From VXPQ01 sp965116435 (GTDB lineage: Bacteria > Bacteroidota > Rhodothermia > Rhodothermales > VXPQ01), in the NCBI GenBank assembly GCA_965116435.1, contig OZ220686.1, positions 2,728,001-2,792,000 of the forward strand: a DNA stretch of 64,000 nt, given 5' to 3'. The notes beneath the pieces were generated by a model. That model worked only from the letters and a program-made list of their open reading frames with translations, was not told the DNA's origin and ran no database searches. How positions within the stretch are numbered: the stretch's first letter is position 1; each line of letters begins with the position of its first letter. Both the position numbers and the translations under genes were made by a program. Below, piece after piece: positions 44,324 through 52,458 of this stretch.

Positions 44324-46287
44324 GGGTTGTCGAAGTACAGGAGTCCGCCGCTGTATCCGCCCACCACGAGTTCGAGGACCCCGTCGCCGTCCATATCCCC
44401 AAAGGCCGGGACCGTGTTTTCCGGGACGTCGTACGGGAGCCGTTCGGGCTCGCCGAACCGGGGGGTCGAACGGTCCCCCTCGTTGCGGAACAGAAGCAGA
44501 CCCTCGTGCTGGCTCCCGACGATCAGGTCCATATCGCCGTCGCGGTCCGCATCCAGAAAAGCGGGTACGCTGCGTCGTCCCACGTCGATGCCCGCATATT
44601 CGTCCGAAACGAACTCGAAGACCGGGGCGGACGTCCCGCCCGCATTTCGGTAGAAATTGATGGTCCCGGATGTTTCGCCCACGAACAGGTCCAGGTCGCC
44701 GTCGCCGTCGATGTCTATCAGGGTGGGCGTGGTGTTGCTGCCTCGCGTCAACCGGATGAACGCCCGCTGTTGCAATGCGAAATCGGGCGCTTCGGGGGTC
44801 CCGTCGTTGCGGTACCAGGCAATCCCGTCGTTCCATGTGCCAAGCAGCAGGTCCAGGTCGCCGTCGTCGTCCAGGTCCCCGAAGGCCGGGGCGTAATGGT
44901 ATGCGGGAAAGAAGGCAGGCGCTTCGCCCGCATGGTATGCGCCGCCGGTGTTTTCGAAGTAGGTCATGCTGGCGGTGCGCCCGTCTTCCGACGAGATTTT
45001 ATTGGCGACAAGCAGGTCCTCGTCGCCGTCCGAATCCAGATCGACCAGCACGGGATAACTTTCGCTGCCCACGTCGATCTGATCCAGAAACCGGGTTGTA
45101 CGCAGCGCAAACTGTTCGTTGGCGCGTTGCTCGTACATGTACAGATTGGATTTCGCGGTTTTGTTCGGGTTGAATGCACCCCCGAGGACGCCCGCCAGCA
45201 GGTCCATGTCCCCGTCCGCGTCCAGGTCGCCGAAAGAGGGGGCGTTGTATCCACTGGACTGGAGCGGATCGTTCGCCGGAAACGGAACCGGCGTGGAGCG
45301 CAGGCGAGGCCGTGCGCAAGCGCCCGTGTTTTCGATGAATAGCAGGCCCGGCTCGAAGAAATCCCCCCAGAACAAATCCTGATCCTGGTCGCCGTCGATA
45401 TCGGCGAACGTCATCGTGTTGGCGCCATGCAGCGGGCCGGGGCGGCCTTGCGTCGGTTCCGGGAAGAGGTCAGGCCCAGGAGCCGGCCCTTCGTTCATGA
45501 AATCTTCATTATTTCCCGGAATATTGGGAAGCGCCGGCGGGGCGCCCGGCATGCCGGGTTGTCCAAATTGCGCCACAATGCGGATGTCCTCGAAATTTTC
45601 CGTGACGATCCGGAAGACGGGCACCGGTTCGGTTTCCACCGCTTCGTAGCGCATGACGGTGCCGTCAATGCGTCCAATGAACAAGTCCGGCAAGCCGTCG
45701 CAGTCTATGTCGGTCACGTTGGGGATATTTTGCCGGTCGGAGAATACGGGGGCGCCGTCCACGTCCCACAGGGTGTCCGCCGCCAGCGCGAAGCGGGCCT
45801 CTCCGGCTGTCCCCACATTTTTGTAGTACCGCATATGACTGAACGGCTGTTCGGCGAGGAGGTCGAAGTCGCCGTCTCCGTCCAGGTCGGCAAAGCGGTA
45901 CCATTCGCCGACGTCAAGCGCTTCGTACTTGTCGCTGCGCCAGGTCCATGCCGGGCCGTCCGCCGCATCGTTCCGCTCGAAAAACATGATGGCGTTCGGA
46001 TGCTCCTGCACGAACAAGTCGTGGTCTCCGTCCGCATCGATATCGAGGAGCTGGGGCCTCGGCATGTTGAATCCGCCGAGAAATGGATAGGGGTAGGGGT
46101 CGCCGTTGGCCTTGTAGACGGCAAAGGGGGCGATGACGCGCCCGGAGGGCAGGGGGCCGGCCGCCTGTTCGGCCTTGGCGCCGGGGCCTGTGCTGGTTCC
46201 AAGGCCGGCGCAGCCCGGAAGCAGCGCCGCGGTCAGCAGTCCGCACAAGAGAAGCAGGGAGCGGGAACGATGCATGTTCGGGATCAT
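44320..46287 (-). CDS. FG-GAP/VCBS-repeat lipoprotein
   Basis: 655 residues with a lipoprotein signal (LLLLCGLLTAALLPGCAG). The mature protein is a series of at least eight repeats with Asp-rich calcium-binding loops of the form DxDxDGDxDL (for example LLDIDADGDHDLFVQE, LDGDGDFDLLAEQ, IDIDGDGDLDLFVGE, FGDMDGDGVLELVVGG), folding as an integrin-like beta-propeller on the cell surface. The ATG overlaps the stop of the upstream propeller gene (ATGA), and its own stop overlaps the moeA start. Binding partner unknown. Confidence 0.88.
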   Translation of the reverse strand: MIPNMHRSRSLLLLCGLLTAALLPGCAGLGTSTGPGAKAEQAAGPLPSGRVIAPFAVYKANGDPYPYPFLGGFNMPRPQLLDIDADGDHDLFVQEHPNAIMFFERNDAADGPAWTWRSDKYEALDVGEWYRFADLDGDGDFDLLAEQPFSHMRYYKNVGTAGEARFALAADTLWDVDGAPVFSDRQNIPNVTDIDCDGLPDLFIGRIDGTVMRYEAVETEPVPVFRIVTENFEDIRIVAQFGQPGMPGAPPALPNIPGNNEDFMNEGPAPGPDLFPEPTQGRPGPLHGANTMTFADIDGDQDQDLFWGDFFEPGLLFIENTGACARPRLRSTPVPFPANDPLQSSGYNAPSFGDLDADGDMDLLAGVLGGAFNPNKTAKSNLYMYEQRANEQFALRTTRFLDQIDVGSESYPVLVDLDSDGDEDLLVANKISSEDGRTASMTYFENTGGAYHAGEAPAFFPAYHYAPAFGDLDDDGDLDLLLGTWNDGIAWYRNDGTPEAPDFALQQRAFIRLTRGSNTTPTLIDIDGDGDLDLFVGETSGTINFYRNAGGTSAPVFEFVSDEYAGIDVGRRSVPAFLDADRDGDMDLIVGSQHEGLLLFRNEGDRSTPRFGEPERLPYDVPENTVPAFGDMDGDGVLELVVGGYSGGLLYFDNP

Positions 46288-47783
46288 GGGGCGATGACGT
46301 CCCGCTGGGCGCCGATGCCCGTAGGATACTCTTCCACCTCAATGACCTTTACGATGTCGAATGTGTGCGCGTCAATGACCGCCACCGCCCCATGGAGGGT
46401 CTCGCCGCCTGCAGGGGCGTGCTGGGTGTGCTGGGCGTGCGCCGAATGATCCTGCGAATCCGCAGCGTCCCCGTGGCCCGCATGGGACGTCTCATGCGGC
46501 GCCTCGCGGCCTTCCATGGCTTTTTGGCGCTGGCGATACCGGGGCGTGAATGCGGCGTTCAGGTTGTTGCTGGATACGTATATGTATCGTCCGTCCGGAC
46601 GCACGGCGCTGCCATGCGGCTCGGCGACGCCATGCCCGGAAATGGTTGCGATTTCGCTTCCGTCGGTCGCGTCGAGGATGGCCACGGCGTTGGCCATTTT
46701 GGCGGGAAACGCCACGCGCTCGCCGCCCGGCAGAAACGACGGATGCCAAGGGCCTCCGCCCAGAGACACGCTGCGCGTAATCGTCGGCTGCATCGGCTCC
46801 GCGACGTCGAGGAACAGGACGTCGCCGCTCATATGTCCCCCCACGATCATGGACTGCCCGTCGGGCGCCACGGCGAACTGCACCAGACTGTGATGCGCGC
46901 CCGGAACGGGGACGAGTTCTATATCCAGCGATTCGGCGTCCAGGACGGCGATCTGGTTCATGCCGAGGCTGGCGCTGAACACATGCTTGCCGTCCGGGGT
47001 CACGTTCAGGGCATGCGGTCGAGGGTGGAATACATCGATTTCCTCAATCGTCATGTTGTCCGGGTCGATAACCCCGATGCGCTGCGGCGGATTCACGGCG
47101 CTCATGGACCGGCCCACATACAACTGGTTTCGCGCAGCGTCGAACGCCAGCATGCCCGGGGCCTCGAAGGTCGTTCGCCCCACCAGTTCGTTCTTCCGGT
47201 TGAATTTCAGGACGGCATGCTCGCCGATGAGCGATACGTACCAGAACGCGCCGTCCGGTGTTACGGCTACATGGTGGGGTTTTGCGTTTTCGGAGAACCC
47301 GAAATCGCGCAGGTCCACGGTGCGCGCCACGACATGCGCCTGCATGTCGATCACAGAAATCACGGCGGAGCCCTGGTTGCATACATACAGAAACGGTCCG
47401 CCTTTCGCATACGGGATGGCGCCGCCGTCGTTGGGCGCGCCGCGTTCGATCCATGTTCCGACGAGCGCCAGCGCGGAGGAATCAATCCCGGCCTCTCGCC
47501 CGCGCTCCATCAGCAAACTTCGGTCCGGGTCGAAGGGAATGACGACGTCCCCCTGATCGGAGCCTTTCATCAGGGATTCCCAGGAACCGGCGTCGAGGCC
47601 CGTATCCTCCGTCAGTAAGGGCAGGAAGGATTCCTGGATAACCGGAAGGACGTCGCGGGTAAAGACCTCCCCGGCTTGCGTTTGCCCGGCTGCCCGGGGC
47701 GCGGATACGGCGATGGCTACGCCGCCCAGTACGCAAACGAGGGCGATCGTTTCAAGCAGAGTATTCTTGACGTTCCGCCGCAT
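46284..47783 (-). CDS. Exported YncE-like beta-propeller with heme-less PSCyt1-type N-terminal domain
   Basis: 499 residues, signal ending near RAAGQTQ. Residues about 40-125 follow the planctomycete-cytochrome (PSCyt1) pattern TRDVLPVIQ, LDAGSWESLMKGSDQGDVVI, PFDPDRSLL and TWIERGAPNDGG, but the heme-binding CxxCH is absent. Residues about 130-490 are a YVTN/YncE-type beta-propeller (GPFLYVCNQGSAVISVIDMQ, HHVAVTPDGAFWYVSLIGEH). A His-rich insertion (about 430-462, HETSHAGHGDAADSQDHSAH) in the last blade could bind metal. The stop overlaps the FG-GAP gene start. Function unknown; a surface metal- or redox-related role is inference. Confidence 0.82.
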   Translation of the reverse strand: MRRNVKNTLLETIALVCVLGGVAIAVSAPRAAGQTQAGEVFTRDVLPVIQESFLPLLTEDTGLDAGSWESLMKGSDQGDVVIPFDPDRSLLMERGREAGIDSSALALVGTWIERGAPNDGGAIPYAKGGPFLYVCNQGSAVISVIDMQAHVVARTVDLRDFGFSENAKPHHVAVTPDGAFWYVSLIGEHAVLKFNRKNELVGRTTFEAPGMLAFDAARNQLYVGRSMSAVNPPQRIGVIDPDNMTIEEIDVFHPRPHALNVTPDGKHVFSASLGMNQIAVLDAESLDIELVPVPGAHHSLVQFAVAPDGQSMIVGGHMSGDVLFLDVAEPMQPTITRSVSLGGGPWHPSFLPGGERVAFPAKMANAVAILDATDGSEIATISGHGVAEPHGSAVRPDGRYIYVSSNNLNAAFTPRYRQRQKAMEGREAPHETSHAGHGDAADSQDHSAHAQHTQHAPAGGETLHGAVAVIDAHTFDIVKVIEVEEYPTGIGAQRDVIAP

Positions 47784-47888
47784 GAAACCTGTGTAAATAG
47801 CCGTGCGGATAAATCTATCGAAAGAGGAACGCGGGCAGGCGGGCCGCGCCGCCGCAAAGACGACCGGCCTGCCTGCCGCCTCGCGCCG

Positions 47889-50270
47889 TCAAAGGCCGAG
47901 TTCCTGCTTTTTCTTCAGGATGAACAGGCCTTCGCCAATGCTGGAAACCACGATCGTGCCGCTCTCGAAGAACGGATAGTTGCTCCAGGAACCGGCAAAG
48001 CCCGCGTCGTTGTCGCCCACCGGCATCGTGTCGAAATAGCCCACCTCGCGGGGGTTCATGGGGTCGCTCACGTCATGGATGCGAAGCCCGCTGACGTAAT
48101 TCGACTGATACATCAGGTTCCCGCGGATGTACAGGTTGTGATCCGACGCCTCGCTTCCCCATGTATACTCCTTGATGAGTTGCGGGTCGTCGATGTCCGT
48201 AATGTCCCAGATGAGGGTCCGTGTTTCCGGGACAGCGCCGCTGATCTCGTCCAGCTCGTCGTTGACGAAGAAGTATTCATGGTCGTCGCTGATCCAGCCC
48301 TGGTGGGTGTAGGACACGCTGGGATAGGCCGCCGTAGCGATATTGACCGGGGCGTCCTTGTCCGTCACGTCCGCGATATTCAGCGCGGTTTCGTTGGAGC
48401 CGAAGCACAGTTCGCGTCCGGCGTAGTCCGAGTCCGGGCCGCGGTACACGAGGCATTGCGCGTCGTGGGAGTAGCCCGTGCCGGCGCGCCCGGTCCCCGA
48501 TGCAGAGTAGCACCCGGCGAATACGGGATTGGTCGGATCCTGGATATTGATCATGTGCAGGCCGCCGCCGCATGTTTCGCCTCCGGCCCGACCGCCTACC
48601 GTGTACGCAAACCCGGTGTCCTCGTTGATGACGATATTGTGCGCGCTGTTTATGCCGTCGTAGTGCGCCGTTTGCTCAAAGGTTACGGGCGTGTCGCCGA
48701 CATCGCGCAGGTGCGTCAGGTCGAATATCTGTACGCCGTGTTCTTCGGCGGCGTCGGCTACGATAAAGGCATGATTCTTATATACCTTGATGTCTCGCCA
48801 GACGGCGCCCGGCGTGCCTTCCGTTTTGGGCAGGTTGCCGAGATACGCCGGATTCGAGGGGTCCGTGACGTCCACGAACGAGGTGCCGTCCATGCGCCCG
48901 ACGATCGCATATTCCCGTCCGCTTTCCGGGTCGGTCCAGCCCCAGATGTCGTTCATCTGTACGCCGCGTTCGCCGCCCAACTCGCTGATCGGAAGAAACG
49001 CAAGCATGTCCACCATCTCGCAGGAGAAGATGCCTGCCTCGCCTTCCGTACAGGGCGCCATGTCCCCGGTGACGGCTTCGAGGCCGTCGCCCGCCGGGCT
49101 GCGCAGCGTGGCGCTATGCTCCCATCCGCCGTCGTCGTCCTGCTCGAACACGGCTACGACGCCGGCGCCGAAATCAGCCCTGCTGAGGCCCGCAACCGCC
49201 ACGCCGCCGGAAATATCCACCGCGCTGCCGAGCAAATCGCCTCGCTGCAAATCGGGCAGGTCGATCACCATCGATTTGCCGTAGGCGCCGTCGTCGTTTT
49301 TCTTGAACCGGTAGATGTTGCCGTGCGCATTCGCCGCGTACGGTGCGCCGCTCCATATTTCGTCTCCGTCCAGTGCGACGTCCATGGCGAAGGCGGGCGG
49401 GTTCGAAGCCGCGAAGGGAAGCAGCAGCATGGCCGATTCCCATCCGTTCGACGCCTCGTCTCTGCGGTACATAATGGCGCCGCCCGCGCGGTTGGCGAAC
49501 CGGGGTATGCCGACCAGCAACTCGTCGCCCATGAGGTCCAGCGAGGCGCCGTAGCGATCGCCTTCTTCCGACACGCGCCCTTTCAGCAATTGCATTTCGG
49601 TCCATGCTCCGGATTCCGCGTCCCGTTCGAACAGGTAGACGCCGCCCGCCGCGTTATTTCCGCCGTGGGCGCCGACAAAGGCGCGTCCGTCCGCGGCGGC
49701 GATCGAGGTGCCAAAGCGAACGCCTGTGTCCACTTCGCTCCCCTCGAGGCGCGCCGCCTGCATCCACATGCCGTCCGCGTCCTGTTCGAACACGTAGGCC
49801 GCTCCCGCAGACGAATCGGCGGCCGGCGCTCCAACGAATACGGCGCCGTCGCTCAAGCCGACCGTCGCGCCAAAGGCGTCATCGGCCCCGACGCCTTCTC
49901 CCATCAGGGTAGCATGGTGCATCCAGCCGTCCTCCATACGATGAAATACGTGGGCGGAGCCGGCTTCTCCGTCCGTGCCGGACGACCCGACGACAAGCAG
50001 GTCTCCCTCCATCGCCAGGCTGGCCCCGAATCCATCGTTCATTTCGGCGTCCGCCGCCGTGAGCACGGCCTCCTGCATCCATTCGCCGTCGGACGTATGG
50101 AAAATGTACACGGCGCCGGGACGGTACAGGTTATCCGGTTCGCCGACGAGAATGCGGTCTCCGGAAACGAGCACAGCGTCGCCGAATCCTTTCTGGGCTT
50201 GCGCTGTCCCGACGAGGCAGACGGACGTCAGGAAGGCAGCGAGCAACATGCGGTAGCGTGGGGTGGCCAT
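47889..50270 (-). CDS. Choice-of-anchor-B (LVIVD-like) secreted protein with N-terminal FG-GAP-like repeats
   Basis: 793 residues from the ATG at 50270 (MATPRYRMLLAAFLTSVCLV), signal ending at AQAQKGFG. The first about 390 residues are FG-GAP-like blades (DGFGASLAMEGDLLVVGSSG, GVRFGTSIAAADGRAFVGAH). The remainder matches choice-of-anchor-B domain proteins: NDIWGWTDPESGREYAIVGR, GTSFVDVTDPSNPAYLGNLP, GVQIFDLTHLRDVGD, and SSIGEGLFILKK near the end. Several Cys pairs lie in the second half. Likely cell-surface or secreted; the role is unknown. First gene of the leftward run ending in moeA, 105 bp before the YncE-like gene. Confidence 0.85.
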   Translation of the reverse strand: MATPRYRMLLAAFLTSVCLVGTAQAQKGFGDAVLVSGDRILVGEPDNLYRPGAVYIFHTSDGEWMQEAVLTAADAEMNDGFGASLAMEGDLLVVGSSGTDGEAGSAHVFHRMEDGWMHHATLMGEGVGADDAFGATVGLSDGAVFVGAPAADSSAGAAYVFEQDADGMWMQAARLEGSEVDTGVRFGTSIAAADGRAFVGAHGGNNAAGGVYLFERDAESGAWTEMQLLKGRVSEEGDRYGASLDLMGDELLVGIPRFANRAGGAIMYRRDEASNGWESAMLLLPFAASNPPAFAMDVALDGDEIWSGAPYAANAHGNIYRFKKNDDGAYGKSMVIDLPDLQRGDLLGSAVDISGGVAVAGLSRADFGAGVVAVFEQDDDGGWEHSATLRSPAGDGLEAVTGDMAPCTEGEAGIFSCEMVDMLAFLPISELGGERGVQMNDIWGWTDPESGREYAIVGRMDGTSFVDVTDPSNPAYLGNLPKTEGTPGAVWRDIKVYKNHAFIVADAAEEHGVQIFDLTHLRDVGDTPVTFEQTAHYDGINSAHNIVINEDTGFAYTVGGRAGGETCGGGLHMINIQDPTNPVFAGCYSASGTGRAGTGYSHDAQCLVYRGPDSDYAGRELCFGSNETALNIADVTDKDAPVNIATAAYPSVSYTHQGWISDDHEYFFVNDELDEISGAVPETRTLIWDITDIDDPQLIKEYTWGSEASDHNLYIRGNLMYQSNYVSGLRIHDVSDPMNPREVGYFDTMPVGDNDAGFAGSWSNYPFFESGTIVVSSIGEGLFILKKKQELGL

Positions 50271-50343
50271 GGCGTTGAAATGCGAAAAAGATGTAGGAAA
50301 GATGGTGGTTCGAGGGTTTCTGCCCGGGTTGTCGCAGCGCATT

Positions 50344-50355
50344 GCAAACGTTTGC
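50344..50355. promoter_or_regulatory. LacI/GalR-family operator-like palindrome
   Basis: GCAAACGTTTGC is a perfect 12-bp palindrome with the AACGTT centre typical of LacI/GalR-family operators and cre-like sites. It lies 74 bp upstream of the choice-of-anchor-B gene start, a suitable place for a repressor. The cognate regulator is not in the window. Confidence 0.5.
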
Positions 50356-50707
50356 GGCAGGCCTTCGTTGCAGGCATTTGTTTCAGGCGATGCGTCGAGC
50401 GGCGCGGCATGCCGGAGACTCTGTTTGGGTCGAGCGAATTGGGTCGAGCGAAAAAACCCTTGGACGCATGGTATGAACGGATGCGATTTTCGTTCCGCAG
50501 AAAATGCGGGCAGGCCCCGGAACATGCTGAATCGGCCAAGAACATGCAGGAAGGCCCACAAAAATGCGGGGCAAGCGTGGCGCCCGGCGTTGTTTCGCCG
50601 CGCTGGCGCCGCTCTGGCGTAGCATCCCCGCAGGGCCTCGGACATCTCGCATCCCCGCCCGCCCCGATCCGCGTGCCGAAATGCCGTACATTAGTATGCA
50701 TATCCAG

Positions 50708-50963
50708 GGATGCTCTGATTAAGTCCGAAAAGATCAGAGGCAGCGAGGTGTGCGCTGGCAAGGAATGACGAAGCAGGTAGTGTGGCGGCCCCGCGTAATG
50801 GGGAATGACGCAGCCAGCGCGCTCCTCGATGCCTCCCGAAGGGTGCTTCACGACCCCGACGACGCAAAACGCCGTGTTTTCCGATGATTTTAACGATGAA
50901 ATCATTACAAACGCTATGTGCGTACGTGAAGCGCTGATCGAAGTGGATTTGATCAGTGCATCC
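50708..50963 (-). repeat. Full-length palindromic mobile element, copy C
   Basis: 256 bp from GGATGCTCTGATTAAGTCC to GATCAGTGCATCC, same orientation as copy B and closely alike throughout (shared interior ATGACGCAGCCAGCGCGCTC). No matching 4-bp flank (CCAG left, CATC right), suggesting an older insertion or later change. It keeps a long open frame on the minus strand beginning DALIKSTSISASRTHIAFVM. Confidence 0.83.
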
Positions 50964-51002
50964 CATCGTGTTTCCGCCCAGACTCTTTGCCGAGGGATCG
51001 TT

Positions 51003-52136
51003 ATGTCTCGCACCGTTCGTCCGTTTCGTTTCCTGCCTGATTTTCCGCTCGCGCTTTTCTGCGTGTTTTCCTGTGCGCTTTTGTGCGCCGGATGCGGCGC
51101 GTCCCAAGAGGCTTCCCCCGAAGAGGCATCCCCCAGAGAGACAACCCTGCTTCCTGCGCTGCACAAGCAGGAATCGGGGACGGATCAGCTCCTCATCGGC
51201 GTGCACGCCGTATCCGACCGCATTGTCTGGGTTGCGGGGACGGGCGGAACCTACGCCTGGACCGAGGACGGCGGCGCCGCCTGGCATCCCGGCGTGGCGC
51301 CCGGCGCCGACAGCCTTCAGTTCCGGGATGTGCACGCTATGAGCCTCGACGAGGCGTATTTGCTCAGCATTGGAGAGGGTTCGGATTCCCGCATATACCG
51401 GACCCGGGACCGGGGCGCGTCATGGGAGATGCTTTTCCAGAACGATATTGAGGAGGCGTTTTTCGACTGTTTCGATTTTCGGGAAGATGGGTCGGGGTTT
51501 GCGTTCAGCGATGCGGTAGCCGGGCAATTTCCGATCCTGTACACAGAAAACGGGGATGATTGGCGGCTGCTTCCCGGGGAATCGCTTCCGCCCGCGCAGC
51601 CGGGCGAGGGCGGTTTCGCCGCCAGCGGGACTTGTCTGGTCGTGCTGGAGGACGAGACCGTGCTGGTCGGGACCGGCAACGCCGCCGCGCCGCGCGTGCT
51701 CCGGCTCGAATACGGGACCGACGCCTGGACAAGCAGCGAGGCGCCGTTGCCTGGAGGCGAGGCGGCTGGCGTGACCACGCTGGCGTTCCGGGACGCCCGG
51801 CATGGCGTGGCGCTGGGCGGCGACCTGACGGCCCCGGACACCTTGCAACAGAATGCCGCCGTGACGGAGGATGGCGGCGTGACCTGGCGCACGGCTTCTT
51901 CCCCGGGATTTCCGGGTGCGGTGTATGGTTCGACGTACGTTCCCGGCGGTGCGCTGGTGGCGGTGGGGCCGGGCGGGGCGGCTTTTTCGATGGACGACGC
52001 GCACACGTGGGCGCCGCTCGATTCGCTGACGTGGTGGAGCGTGGATGCGGCGGGGCCGGACGCCGTATGGATGGTTGGCCCCGAAGGGCGCATCGCGCGC
52101 GTTTTGCTTCCACCTGCACCTGCACCTGCGCCATGA
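51003..52136 (+). CDS. YCF48/BNR-like beta-propeller lipoprotein
   Basis: 377 residues from the ATG at 51003 (MSRTVRPFRFLPDFPLALFC) with a lipoprotein signal ending ALLCAGCGAS. The body has BNR/YCF48-type blades with Trp-containing turns (TYAWTEDGGAAWHPG, IYRTRDRGASWEMLF, TEDGGVTWRTASS), so a seven-blade propeller on the cell envelope is likely. The C terminus is a short Pro-Ala repeat (LLPPAPAPAP). The function is not known; related proteins include assembly factors and sialidase-like enzymes, but catalytic residues are not evident. Confidence 0.82.
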   Translation: MSRTVRPFRFLPDFPLALFCVFSCALLCAGCGASQEASPEEASPRETTLLPALHKQESGTDQLLIGVHAVSDRIVWVAGTGGTYAWTEDGGAAWHPGVAPGADSLQFRDVHAMSLDEAYLLSIGEGSDSRIYRTRDRGASWEMLFQNDIEEAFFDCFDFREDGSGFAFSDAVAGQFPILYTENGDDWRLLPGESLPPAQPGEGGFAASGTCLVVLEDETVLVGTGNAAAPRVLRLEYGTDAWTSSEAPLPGGEAAGVTTLAFRDARHGVALGGDLTAPDTLQQNAAVTEDGGVTWRTASSPGFPGAVYGSTYVPGGALVAVGPGGAAFSMDDAHTWAPLDSLTWWSVDAAGPDAVWMVGPEGRIARVLLPPAPAPAP

Positions 52137-52137
52137 C

Positions 52138-52458
52138 GGGGGATGGCTCTGCGCCGCGAGGTGTTTACGCATGATGGTTCACCTCGTGAACAATGATTAT
52201 TCCGCCATGAATGGGGATGCCCTGCGCCGGGAGGCGTTTATGCATGATGGTTCACCCCGTGAACAATGATTATTCCGCCATGAATGGGGATGGCTCTGCG
52301 CCGGGAGGCGTTTACGCATGATGGTTCACCTCGTGAACAATGATTATTCCGCCATAAATGGGGATGGCTCTGCGCCGGGAGGCGTTTACGCATGATGGTT
52401 CACCCCGCAAACAATGATTATTGCGCCATGAATGGGGATGCCCTGCGCCGGGAGGCGC
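52138..52458. repeat. 73/74-bp tandem repeats of a translation-start region
   Basis: Units beginning ATGATGGTTCACC start at 52171, 52244, 52318 and 52392 (spacing 73, 74, 74 bp), preceded by a partial unit. Each contains ATGATGGTTCACC, AACAATGATTATT, CCGCCATGAATGGGGATG and GCGCCGGGAGGCGTTTA. The last unit is the actual 5' end of the kinase-M23-aminotransferase gene, so the array consists of duplicated copies of that gene's start. The single-base difference comes from GATGCCCTG versus GATGGCTCTG. Confidence 0.88.

Larger units (their letters stand above)
50271..51002. other. Divergent intergenic region with operator-like palindrome and palindromic element C
   Basis: 732 bp without a convincing gene. 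It holds a LacI-type palindrome (50344-50355) near the leftward start and a full-length palindromic element (50708-50963) whose right end is 39 bp before the rightward lipoprotein gene. The stretch 50360-50700 is open on several frames but shows no domains or start signals. Confidence 0.55.

Noticed and set aside
52138..52458. 73/74-bp array considered as a CRISPR
   Set aside because: No spacer/repeat alternation; the whole unit is repeated and equals the next gene's start region.
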